Numbered from the stretch's first letter, positions 28,009-35,887 are shown. The stretch is 64,000 nt of DNA from Staphylococcus marylandisciuri (GCF_025519785.1 NZ_JAOPKZ010000011.1:43401-107400), one strand, 5' to 3'. Notes: a model not told the origin generated them from the sequence alone. Translations and numbers: made by a program.

Positions 28009-28034
28009 AAGTAGGTGGTTAAATTCATAATAAT

Positions 28035-28235
28035 TTGAGTTTGTTAATGCGGAAACATCGAGTTACAGCTTCAAAACTAAGCATAATAACTGGTATCTCT
28101 AGAACTTCAATACATGGCTTGTATCACGAGCGTACTGAAAATCTAGATACAAAAACAGTTATGAAGTTGTGTGAATACTTTAATGTAACGCCAAACGAGT
28201 TTTTTGGAATTAATGACAAAGAGGGGGCTAAATAA
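28035..28235 (+). CDS. Cro/Str-like HTH regulator
   Basis: This 66-residue HTH protein has ASKLSIITGISRTSIHGLYH as the recognition region and ends NEFFGINDKEGAK. The frame's first standard start is TTG at 28035. An in-frame ATT at 28023 lies 5 nt after GTAGGTGG and would give MHNNLSLLMRKHRV, which fits the binding site better. It is divergent from the repressor and opens the rightward operon. It resembles SaPI str or phage cro. Confidence 0.75.
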   Translation: MSLLMRKHRVTASKLSIITGISRTSIHGLYHERTENLDTKTVMKLCEYFNVTPNEFFGINDKEGAK

Positions 28236-28507
28236 TGGGAGTTCACAAGTTACATGAAAAACTAACGAAGGAAAACACTGTATTAGAACCAAAACAAGTG
28301 ATGGTAAAGCCTATGTTTGCAAAGCCACACGCACTAGCGAGCATATTTGGTATATCGTATTCATCAGTCAATCGTATTTTAAAAGAGTGGGAGAAAGATT
28401 CAAAAGGGATTGATGATCTGTACTATTCATTATCATCCACTATGACAGTAATTAGTATTGCACGTTTTGAGGATTACATGAAGAAACGTCATAAAGGGTG
28501 GTTGTGA
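28235..28507 (+). CDS. Small HTH protein of the island early operon
   Basis: These 90 residues overlap the previous stop by one base. The central PHALASIFGISYSSVNRILKEW reads as a helix-turn-helix, and the end EDYMKKRHKGWL is basic. This resembles the small DNA-binding/excisionase-like proteins found second in SaPI early operons. It could be the excision factor, but that is inference. Confidence 0.7.
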   Translation: MGVHKLHEKLTKENTVLEPKQVMVKPMFAKPHALASIFGISYSSVNRILKEWEKDSKGIDDLYYSLSSTMTVISIARFEDYMKKRHKGWL

Positions 28508-28668
28508 TGGGTTTATACTCAATTTTTATGACACTCATTACAATAATAGCAACTTTAATTGTACTAGCATTTGGAGATATTTATTTATCAATAGTGATTT
28601 ATGGATTGTTAAGTATTATAGCTGTACCAATTGCAAATCAATATGAATTTAAAAAGGAGAATGAATAA
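28507..28668 (+). CDS. Small two-helix membrane protein
   Basis: These 53 residues (MGLYSIFMTLITIIATLIVL...) have two hydrophobic helices (about 4-24 and 27-45) and a charged tail YEFKKENE. The ATG overlaps the previous stop (TGATG), so it is translationally coupled. No family recognised. Small membrane proteins at this position occur in phage and island early operons, sometimes as toxins. Confidence 0.65.
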   Translation: MGLYSIFMTLITIIATLIVLAFGDIYLSIVIYGLLSIIAVPIANQYEFKKENE

Positions 28669-28669
28669 A

Positions 28670-29053
28670 ATGAAAAGTATAACTAAACAAGATTACAAGG
28701 AATTAATGTATAAACTTTACGCAGACCGTATTGAAAATAAAGATATTAAAAATCTTGAAAGATTTAATAGAGACCAAGCAATTATTACTGCTGAATTTGT
28801 AGGTAAGAAATTAATTAGCAGTCAAGATAAAACTGATGTTAGAGATATTGCGATGGACTTCTCATGCATGGAATATATGGAAGAAATAAGTAAGAGTATT
28901 CAAGGTTCAGTTGTTGATTCAAATTTAAGCAATTTAAGTAAGTTTGCTAGAGAAGATGGGCTAAATGATTTGTATTTAGCTAAACAACAAATAGAAAAGT
29001 TGATTAACACTATTCAAGCTGAACATTCAGATTACCAATTATTCTATAAATAA
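28670..29053 (+). CDS. Helical acidic protein, unknown
   Basis: The start is ATG at 28670, with AAAAAGGAG upstream and a 1-nt gap from the previous stop. It has 127 residues (MKSITKQDYKELMYKLYADR...), mostly helical and soluble, with repeated lysine, aspartate and glutamate pairs. It is the first of three similarly sized helical proteins in a row. I do not recognise the family. Confidence 0.65.
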   Translation: MKSITKQDYKELMYKLYADRIENKDIKNLERFNRDQAIITAEFVGKKLISSQDKTDVRDIAMDFSCMEYMEEISKSIQGSVVDSNLSNLSKFAREDGLNDLYLAKQQIEKLINTIQAEHSDYQLFYK

Positions 29054-29067
29054 AGGGGATTAACTTA

Positions 29068-29358
29068 ATGGATAATAAAATACTGTTTGATTTATATCAG
29101 AAACGTTGGGAGTTAATAGGGCACATTCAAGCTAATGCAGATAATTTGGAAATGCTAGATGAAGTTAGAGAAATGTTCAATGGCGTTATGAAAGATAGTG
29201 CATCTATACAGATGGTGGAAAACAAACTCATCAATGAGATGAAGGATGACATCGAAGAGCAGCGTAAGTCATCAAAGCAATTAGATTTAATGTTAGTGCA
29301 TAGTATGGCCACAGGTAATGTATTAGATTTCAAAGAAAATATGATGTTAAGAAAGTAG
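29068..29358 (+). CDS. Helical acidic protein, unknown
   Basis: This 96-residue soluble protein (MDNKILFDLYQKRWELIGHI...) is largely helical, with a central EVREMFNGVMKDSAS. AAAGGGGATT precedes the ATG 14 nt after the previous gene. Function unknown; probably part of the same operon product set as its neighbours. Confidence 0.6.
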   Translation: MDNKILFDLYQKRWELIGHIQANADNLEMLDEVREMFNGVMKDSASIQMVENKLINEMKDDIEEQRKSSKQLDLMLVHSMATGNVLDFKENMMLRK

Positions 29359-29366
29359 GAGAGAAA

Positions 29367-29675
29367 ATGAAACAACTATTAAACATTAAAGATGATTTAA
29401 ATGTTGCCAATTTAGAAAGAAAATTACAAGTAGTATTAGACCTTGTATGTGACCGAATGAGTGAAGATGAAGAAGCAGAAAATATATTTGCAAGATTTAA
29501 CAAAACTGATTTAGCTTCTCATGCTAGAGAATTTCAAGATTTTAATTACATTGTTTCATCTACGTTAAAAGTATTAGTGGATGGAATTGATTATACAGTT
29601 AGAAAAATAAATGAAAGTATAGAAAAAGCGCTATCTGAACAGTCGGCAAACTTACCAGATAACGCACAACAATAG
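29367..29675 (+). CDS. Helical acidic protein, unknown
   Basis: This 102-residue protein (MKQLLNIKDDLNVANLERKL...) is predicted to be all helix, with an acidic DRMSEDEEAENIFARF segment and a Ser/Gln-rich C-terminus. AGGAGAG precedes the ATG, 8 nt after the previous stop. It is the last intact gene before the primase stub. Not recognised. Confidence 0.6.
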   Translation: MKQLLNIKDDLNVANLERKLQVVLDLVCDRMSEDEEAENIFARFNKTDLASHAREFQDFNYIVSSTLKVLVDGIDYTVRKINESIEKALSEQSANLPDNAQQ

Positions 29676-29733
29676 AATGTTTGATAACAATACAAATACA
29701 TTCTACCAAATTTGAGTAACATTTTACATAGAT

Positions 29734-29952
29734 ATGTGGAAATTATTGGGGTTTAATAAGATACCACTTAAACATAATACTGATATATCTGTTGTTGAGT
29801 ATGAGAGTTTAGACTCTGGATCATTCTAACAATTTACTGAATGTACGTGGGATGAGCTTGTTAACCGACTGCAAATACCTAAGATAAATAAGAAGTGGAA
29901 AAAAGAAAATTTTAATACCATAAGCAAATGGATAATTACAAAAAGGAGATAA
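29734..29952 (+). pseudogene. N-terminal stub of an island/phage primase-type gene
   Basis: The frame MWKLLGFNKIPLKHNTDISV... contains a TAA at 29827 after ESLDSGSF, then continues QFTECTWDELVNRLQIPKIN. The ECTWDEL-VxRL motif follows the N-terminus of primase/VirE-type proteins of staphylococcal islands and phages. The remaining several hundred codons are missing, which marks the deletion that removed the replication module. Confidence 0.5.
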
Positions 29953-30479
29953 AGAAAGTAAATCAACATTATATTAAGGGTTTAAATAACAATAAAGAAT
30001 TAATATATTTCATAAATAACTTTGTAAAATTAGATTATAGGACAGTTATGTCTTCTATTAGCTTTTTATATACTTTGAAATATGTTGTTGAAAATCTATC
30101 TAAAAATAATGAATATATAGATTTTACTATTATAGAGGAATTGTAACAAAAGAATTTTGAGATTAAAAAAGGCGTAATGATACTTAAAACTAATGCGACA
30201 CATTTATATTTATTTAGTAATGATGATACAGAAATTGCTTTAATGGGGGGAACATTTAATGGAATATTACAGCCAAGAAAAAAATAAAAATTGATTAATG
30301 ATATAAATAGAGCCATATTGTCTTCGGCTGAAATTTTGAGTATTATGAGTAAACTAGATTCTGTTTTAGTTAACAAGATAAATATATTGTGTTCAGAAAA
30401 ACAAGGTGATGGCACAATGACTTTTGTATCGGTACTGAGTATTTTAAATGGTATTTTCCTAAACATGCAAATGAAGTAA
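29928..30479 (+). pseudogene. Unknown gene read as three in-frame segments
   Basis: One frame runs about 184 codons from MDNYKKEIKKVNQHYIKGLN, interrupted by TAA at 30144 and TAA at 30285, with no frameshift. The segments end FTIIEEL, LQPRKK and FLNMQMK. Composition is even across the stops, suggesting one gene with two nonsense changes. A binding site is weak. No family recognised. Confidence 0.45.
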
Positions 30480-30573
30480 CAAAATAAAAATAAGTGACTT
30501 TAAGCGCTTTAATTTATAGAATTCACTACTAAAAGAGGTTATAAATAATAAAATATTAAAAAAGAGGGATAAT

Positions 30574-31293
30574 ATGAATGACGTTGTTAAATCTATGGAT
30601 GTAAATGTATGGTGGTCTTTATTTATATTAATAGGTTTATATGGTGTTAAAGAAATAGTTAGATATATATTGGATGCTCGTAAAAGTATTAAAAATATTG
30701 AAAGTGAAATGCAATATAAGTATGCTGAGAAACTATTAGATCAAAAAATACCTATATACGTAGAACATTATTCATATTTGAAGAAAGCAATTGGAATATA
30801 TCAACATATTGCAAATTACTACCAAGAATTTGAAAAATGGAATGACGCCGTCTACAGTAACATAGTAAATGACAAACAGTATGCGATAGAAGACAAAGAT
30901 GAAGCATACCGAAATATACTTGGTTATCGCTTTTGTGAAAATCTAAGTAATTATATAGCGAAGTTTGAAGATATGAAAATAAAATCTATAAATGTGTTTA
31001 GTCTGAACCAATTATTTATTGATGAAAATTTAATATCAAAATCATTAACTATTAATACAAAAATAGATAAAAAACTAGAGGAGTTAGTAGCTATTGAATT
31101 AAATATTGAAAAGCAACGTAATTTAAGTGATGAAGAATTTACAATTTACTATAAAAAGCAATTTTTAATGTTAAAATATCAAGACTTTATTGAAGAGGTT
31201 GAACGATACTTGGAAGAAGTGAAAATAGAGTTTTATAATGAATACAATATCGAATTACAAAATGATTATGTTAAAGGTAATAAAAGAGTATAA
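30574..31293 (+). CDS. Single-TM protein with long helical cytoplasmic domain, unknown
   Basis: These 239 residues have one N-terminal helix (about 12-30, VWWSLFILIGLYGVKEIVRY), then a long, charged, mostly helical region with many tyrosines. AGAGGGATAAT precedes the ATG. The gene is intact although its neighbours are broken, and it sits at the right end of the island just inside attR, a normal cargo site in SaPIs. The anchor-plus-helical-domain build is reminiscent of phage-defence effectors, but I find no catalytic motif and assign no function. Confidence 0.65.
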   Translation: MNDVVKSMDVNVWWSLFILIGLYGVKEIVRYILDARKSIKNIESEMQYKYAEKLLDQKIPIYVEHYSYLKKAIGIYQHIANYYQEFEKWNDAVYSNIVNDKQYAIEDKDEAYRNILGYRFCENLSNYIAKFEDMKIKSINVFSLNQLFIDENLISKSLTINTKIDKKLEELVAIELNIEKQRNLSDEEFTIYYKKQFLMLKYQDFIEEVERYLEEVKIEFYNEYNIELQNDYVKGNKRV

Positions 31294-31319
31294 TTTTGAT
31301 GATAAGGACAAGGTAATAT

Positions 31320-31347
31320 GTTCGCAAAAGTTCGCAAAGTTGCGAAA
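31320..31347 (+). repeat. Short TTCGCAA cluster near attR
   Basis: GTTCGCAAAA, GTTCGCAAA and GTTGCGAAA follow one another, giving two direct and one inverted copy of TTCGCAA. It lies 110 nt inside attR, where arm-type or excisionase sites could lie. It also forms part of a 10-codon ORF. Confidence 0.4.
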
Positions 31348-31456
31348 TAGTGTGCATGTTCATAGCCTTTCAAAATGGAAATGTGCACTATAAAACGTTG
31401 ATTGAACCCCGTTTTAAACACTAATGATTATTTATAAAATAGCAGCATATAAAAAG

Positions 31457-31472
31457 AGAACAATAATATATA
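31457..31472 (+). repeat. Right attachment-site repeat (attR)
   Basis: An exact copy of AGAACAATAATATATA from the rpsR end. The next bases (TATTGTAAAACCCCG) also resemble the sequence after rpsR (CGTATAGCAAAACCC), so homology extends a little further, less exactly. Confidence 0.75.
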
Positions 31473-31485
31473 GTATATTGTAAAA

Positions 31486-31516
31486 CCCCGTAAACCTAGG
31501 CTTACGGGGATGTTTT
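31486..31516. terminator. Terminator just outside attR
   Basis: CCCCGTAA and TTACGGGG form a perfect 8-bp stem followed by ATGTTTTTT. It stands in the same place relative to attR as the rpsR terminator does to attL. Confidence 0.75.
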
Positions 31517-31582
31517 TTGCATTTTAGAATATAGAAAATGGGCGTGATGTGAATCTTTTGTCCAAAAAGTAATTTTAAATTA

Positions 31583-32412
31583 CTAGTCCAACAATTTTTG
31601 GTTTTGAGAATTGTTAAGTGTTTTAGAATGTAACAGTGATTTCATTTGTTTTCTAGCTAAGCTGTTTAAAATTTCTAGTCTTGAACTTTGTTCGATGCCT
31701 TTTTCGATTAATTTCGCGTTTCTGCTTTCTAAATTACTTATAACAATCATTTCTTCAATAGAAGCATAATCTCTTTGATTCCCTTTTTTGTCAGGATTAT
31801 TTACTCTCCATTGTGTCGCAGTTAAACCAAAAATTGCAACATTTAAAACATCAGCTTCATTAGCATAAGTATATCTTATCTGTTGTTGTGATAGCTTAGA
31901 GTTGATTAAATTATCTTTGTTAGCATCTGTATGGATTGAATAGTTATTTTTGCTAATTAAACGTTTTAAATCCCAATTTAACTTTTCTGGATCCTCCTCT
32001 TGTTCTTTTAAACGTTAGTAATTTTGAATGATATATAATTTAAATTCTGCTGAAATCCATCTAGCGAATTCGAAAGCTATGTCTTTTTGAGCAAATGTAC
32101 CTCCATATCGCCCAGCTCTAGTAATTAAACCAATAGCGTTAGTTGTATTGATCCATTTAGTTGAAGACATTAAAAACGCATTTCTACCAGCTTGATTTCT
32201 AAGCCCGTCGAATTTGACGGGTTTAAAATTAGGATTGTTTATATTTTCCCACACTCCCAAAAATTCTATAGTAGCTTTAGATCGGAGCCAGTTTTTTATA
32301 ACGTCATTTGGATCATCACTTTATATTTTGCAATATCTGTCAGACTTATATAATCTTCACTTTCGTTTTTTAAATATAGTTATTTGTTGTCCAATTGCAT
32401 TAATTTTTTCAT
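31583..32412 (-). pseudogene. KilA-N domain protein, multiply disrupted
   Basis: The frame can be reconstructed from MKK at 32412. A frameshift in the A-run just after the start precedes GQQITIFKNESEDYISLTDI. A second frameshift after IAKYK precedes DDPNDVIKNWLRSKATIEF. The KilA-N core follows (WINTTNAIGLITRAGRYGGT, DIAFEFARWISAEF). A TAA after YIIQNY at 32015 is followed in frame by RLKEQEEDPEKLNWDLKR to the end at 31583. KilA-N proteins are phage antirepressors or island cargo. It has lost function. Confidence 0.8.
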
Positions 32413-32430
32413 TTTAGTTATTAGCTCCTT

Positions 32431-32910
32431 TTATGACGGTTTTGATAAACCGTACACTTCTCTTAAAAACGGAAATGGTATTGGCTTAGATTTTTTATTA
32501 AATTGTGCATGCCTAGAATTTTTATTGCCATGTACTGTTAAATCAGTAATGAGTGTCTCTATAATTTTCTTTTTCTCACGTTGCCAAATCCAATATTTAC
32601 AAACTACTTCTGCACCGCTTTTACTGTTGATAGGGTAGACTAATCTAATTTTGGTGCGGATTTTTTCGTTATTATAATTTCTATTTTTATCTATAATGTA
32701 TCCAACTATTAGCACAAGAATAGAAATAAAAATAAAGATTATGCACGCATCTAATATTAAGTAAATAAATTTTTGGAAATTTAAAATCGCTGTAGCTTTA
32801 TATGAATAATATTCATTTTGGCTAATTCCGAATCCATTATTTAGAATGTATAATAAAATGTTTTCAATATCGGTAATGATGGAATTTAATTTTTCTTCTA
32901 TATTATTCAA
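32431..32910 (-). CDS. Small membrane protein, unknown
   Basis: These 159 residues start at TTG (32910) with GGAGTAAATGAA upstream, 5 nt after the integrase remnant's stop. There is a central hydrophobic helix (about 50-75, FIYLILDACIIFIFISILVL) between hydrophilic parts. Its relation to the integrase mirrors that of the Abi gene to the first integrase, so it is probably cargo of the second island. No family recognised. Confidence 0.6.
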   Translation of the reverse strand: MNNIEEKLNSIITDIENILLYILNNGFGISQNEYYSYKATAILNFQKFIYLILDACIIFIFISILVLIVGYIIDKNRNYNNEKIRTKIRLVYPINSKSGAEVVCKYWIWQREKKKIIETLITDLTVHGNKNSRHAQFNKKSKPIPFPFLREVYGLSKPS

Positions 32911-32915
32911 TTCAT

Positions 32916-33272
32916 TTACTCCAATTTATTCATCATAACTTTAGTTATTTGATCAGTAATATGTGTGTATATCTCTAGTATAGTTTTATAGTCTAAATGT
33001 CCTACTATATCTAATATAGCTTTTAAATTAATCCTTAATTGTGCAAGTGTTGATATGTGTATGACGTAATGTGTGCGTTGTAACACGTTTATTAATTGAA
33101 CTTATGTCAGTCGTTTCTTTAATTATATTGTTCACCTTGTTTACGTCAATAGGAATTCCAGCAGTATTAGTGAATGTATAACCTCTATCAATAAATTTAT
33201 TATTCTACTGATTCTCTTTTTTATTTTCTAACATGAGTGTTTTAAGTAAATTAATACTTTGAGTTGTAAGTA
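32916..33272 (-). pseudogene. int: 3' remnant of a second island integrase
   Basis: This is a homologue of the 3' third of the integrase at 23.8-24.1 kb. It contains FIDRGYTFTNTAGIPIDVNK and HTLRHTHI, and ends DQITKVMMNKLE. It shares the in-frame TAG before FIDRGY and the 2-nt deletion after HTHI. It keeps TTA where the first copy has a TAA. Similarity stops abruptly at 33272, so the rest of the gene and of its island has been lost. Confidence 0.85.
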
Positions 33273-33384
33273 TCGTATTAATTTTAAATTTAATAAAAAT
33301 ACTTGGAATGAGATAACTATTTATTAAACACTTTTGAAAAGAGTTAGTTTAGTTCAAAAGAGCTTTTTAAATTGCTAAATGTAA

Positions 33385-33650
33385 ACCATGCGTTATGCGT
33401 ATGGTTCAGGGAAGGTTTTACTGCTGCATTAAAAATAGGCATCCCTCATGATAGAAGAATAATTGGTCAGCCAACCAATATTAACTACACGAGGAGAAGC
33501 CAATATGTCTAACGACACAAATAGTTTAGTATATACAAAGTGGAATTGTAAGTATTACATAGTTTTTGCACCTAAGGATAGAAGATAAATTATATAGGAA
33601 AATAAAAAGGATATCGGTATAATTCTGAGACAGTCTCTTTACGCCAATTA
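33385..33650 (+). mobile_element. IS200/IS605-type TnpA remnant
   Basis: From ATG at 33505 (after GGAGAAG) the frame MSNDTNSLVYTKWNCKYYIV FAPKDRR is broken by stops and then reads KKDIGIILRQ, the start of IS200-type TnpA. The catalytic HUH and Tyr parts are missing. Upstream are hairpins AACCATGCG/CGTATGGTT (33387-33409) and ATTGGT/AACCAAT, as in IS200 left ends. The rest of 33273-34018 has nothing I can identify. Confidence 0.65.
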
Positions 33651-34018
33651 ACGTTTGAGAGATAGACGCCTCCACTGTTACACCATGAATTATGTGCACT
33701 TACGATAAGTTTAATTATGTATTATCTTTTTTTCAACTTTTTAATGAATTTATTGCTTTTTTTGCCTCCCTTTCGTCGCTATACTTATAGGCCTCCTACA
33801 TGCTTTGTTTAACTCTCTTTTTGGATTAGTGTTAATATATGCATCTGCTTCTTTTTTCTAAAATTCCATTTCGAATTTTCAAACAATTTTTATATATTTT
33901 GTCATTTAAAATATATAAATGAATCTAATCCTAAAATTGTTCCAATTATAAAAAAGATAGAACGAAAAAACTACTTACTTATAAATAACATAATTCAAAG
34001 TTATATAGGTTATCAGTA

Positions 34019-34215
34019 GGGAGCGGGACAGAAATCTAATTTAAATAAAAAGATTTCGTAGTCCCGCCCCGGCAAGGATGGCTAGAATTGAAAAAAGCTT
34101 GATACAAGCGCGTTTTCAAATCAGCCATCTACTGCCGAGATGTTGAAGAGGCTGAGACATTACATTACGTCCCAGCCTCTTTCTCTCTAGTCAAAGACCA
34201 TTATGTCCTAGCCTC
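34019..34215 (+). repeat. Dispersed hairpin repeat, extended copy 6
   Basis: Modules A, B, C and the D tail (CTCTCTAGTCAAAGACC) are all present. The B arms both carry the same compensating change (GGATGGCT and AGCCATC), which keeps the stem paired. Confidence 0.85.
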
Positions 34216-34382
34216 ATCGGTAAAATTAAATAATCACTACATAATGCCAAAGTTTTTAGTATTATAGTTAATGTTGTAATAAAAAATTATAAAATAAAGT
34301 CAGAATAACTACTACAGGACCTGTAATCGTTGTTATATTACTAAATATTCCTAGGTATATACTTTATCTTCTATTAATAGTA

Positions 34383-35210
34383 TTATATTTTATAATTCTT
34401 AAATTTCTGTTCTAAATTTTTTATTTGGCTTTCTTCCAACTTTTTAAAAGTAAAACTTTCCATTCTATTTTTTAGTAAATTATATAAATTTTCCTGTTGA
34501 TTCACTCCTACTATCCCATTATTTTTAGTTGATCCATCAATAAAATGATATTTATCATTATGATAATTAAAGTATATAATACTATTGATGAAATATTGAT
34601 TGTCTAAAAGATCACTTAATATTTTCATTGTTTTAAATATCTGTTTATATGGATTACCATTGTTTCGATATTCAATTTGCCCATTTTCATTTAATTTTAA
34701 AACAAAGGTTTGATATTCATTTTCATCTTGCTTATAGAAAATATATCGATTTAATAATTCATACTTAGTTCCTTTCAAGCTTTCTTTAGAAATGTTGTAG
34801 TATATATCCCCTTCCCAATATTTTGTTTCAAATATATAAATACCGAAATCACAAATCACCATATGATCTATTTGTCTAGGTTCTTTTAAATCATACAAAA
34901 AAAGATTATCGAGCTTCACAAAATTACTGATATTAACTTCTTCTTTCAACTTTTCAAAAACTTCTTGTAGTTCTTTAGAAGCTTTGACTTCCCCTTTATT
35001 TTTATCATATAAATGACCCGAATGATAACTTTCTTTTAAATTTTCATTCTCTCTACATACATCATTATATTTTTGATTGAGCTTATCATATCGATTTGAT
35101 AAATCTACGTTTTGCTTTTTCAACTTCATACTATCATTATTCTTTTTATAAATATAACTTACTAAGCAGAACAAGATCATAGAAAACAATAATAAAATGA
35201 TAACTATCAT
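34383..35210 (-). CDS. Membrane-anchored NERD-domain protein
   Basis: This 275-residue protein has an N-terminal helix (MIVIILLLFSMILFCLVSYI), then a coiled coil (about 25-60). The NERD (nuclease-related) domain starts near 70, with the core QIDHMVICDFGIYIFETKYW containing the D...E-x-K nuclease-like residues. NERD proteins occur in mobile and defence-rich regions. It sits between IS remnants, so it was probably acquired. Nuclease activity is inferred from the family only. ATG at 35210 with GGAGTGCC upstream. Confidence 0.78.
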   Translation of the reverse strand: MIVIILLLFSMILFCLVSYIYKKNNDSMKLKKQNVDLSNRYDKLNQKYNDVCRENENLKESYHSGHLYDKNKGEVKASKELQEVFEKLKEEVNISNFVKLDNLFLYDLKEPRQIDHMVICDFGIYIFETKYWEGDIYYNISKESLKGTKYELLNRYIFYKQDENEYQTFVLKLNENGQIEYRNNGNPYKQIFKTMKILSDLLDNQYFINSIIYFNYHNDKYHFIDGSTKNNGIVGVNQQENLYNLLKNRMESFTFKKLEESQIKNLEQKFKNYKI

Positions 35211-35257
35211 ACCGGCACTCCTTAATCATTGATCTAATACCACTATAGCGTTGTGCT

Positions 35258-35820
35258 GGTTCAGTTGCAAAGTTAAGTTTATATTATAATTTTAATAAAG
35301 TGTTGTTCTATATGAATTGTTTCAGATATAAAAAATTCGGTAAGCATGTTATTCCTATAGCTGTTGCCAACTACTTAAGAAATGCATTATGATATCGTGA
35401 TATAGCTGGAATGTTAAGAGAAAGCGGTGTGAACGTTCTTCACTCAACCGGTTATCTTTGGGTTTAAGAATATGCACCTATTTTGTGTCAAAATGGGAAG
35501 AAAAACATCCTATTATAAATGACGCATTGAAGAAACATGTATTAAAATTAAAGGAAAATGATGCTACTTGTATTGTGTGATTGATGCAGATGGTCATATA
35601 TTAGATGAGTGGTTAAGCAAAAAAAGAGATATTGACTCAAGATAGGCGTTTATAAAGCGGCCCACTAAACAACTCGAAAACCTCAAATAGTGATTACAGA
35701 TTAAACGCCTTTAACGAAGATAGCAATGGCTAAACTAATTAAGACGTTTAAACTTAATCTTAACTCTCATTATACATCTAAATATCTTAATAACCTCATT
35801 GAACACGACCTCCGTCTTAT
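35258..35820 (+). mobile_element. Degenerate IS6-family (IS431/IS257-like) element
   Basis: It begins with a terminal repeat like that of IS257 (GGTTCAGTTGCAAAGTTAAG). The transposase frame from 35312 (MNCFRYKKFGKHVIPIAVAN) has several stops and shifts, but YRDIAGMLRESGVNV, IDADGHILDEWLSKKRD and FKLNLNSHYTSKYLNNLIE can be followed. The 3' part ends abruptly at 35820, where the hairpin repeat begins. No active copy is seen. Confidence 0.82.
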
Positions 35821-35887
35821 CTAGTCATCCTTGCCGGGGCGGGACTACGAAATCTTTTTATTCAAATTAGATTTCTGTCCCGCTCCC
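35821..35887 (-). repeat. Dispersed hairpin repeat, partial copy 7 at the IS end
   Basis: The A hairpin plus 10 bases of B (CTAGTCATCCTTGCC) abut the truncated IS6 transposase. This suggests the repeat inserted into, or recombined with, the IS copy. Confidence 0.8.

Larger units (their letters stand above)
22539..31472. mobile_element. Decayed SaPI/PICI-like island inserted at rpsR
   Basis: This 8.9-kb element is bounded by a 16-bp direct repeat. Its order (integrase on the left reading toward rpsR, accessory genes, a repressor divergent from a Cro-like gene, then a rightward run of small genes and a primase start) is that of staphylococcal phage-inducible islands. The 3' end of rpsR is a known insertion site for such islands. 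The integrase carries several lesions. The primase is a stub, and no replication initiator, small terminase or capsid-remodelling gene is seen, so it should be immobile. Confidence 0.8.

Noticed and set aside
23731..32412. Stop-codon reassignment in the island
   Set aside because: Stops include TAA and TAG and are accompanied by frameshifts. Intact genes in the same island end normally, so decay explains them.
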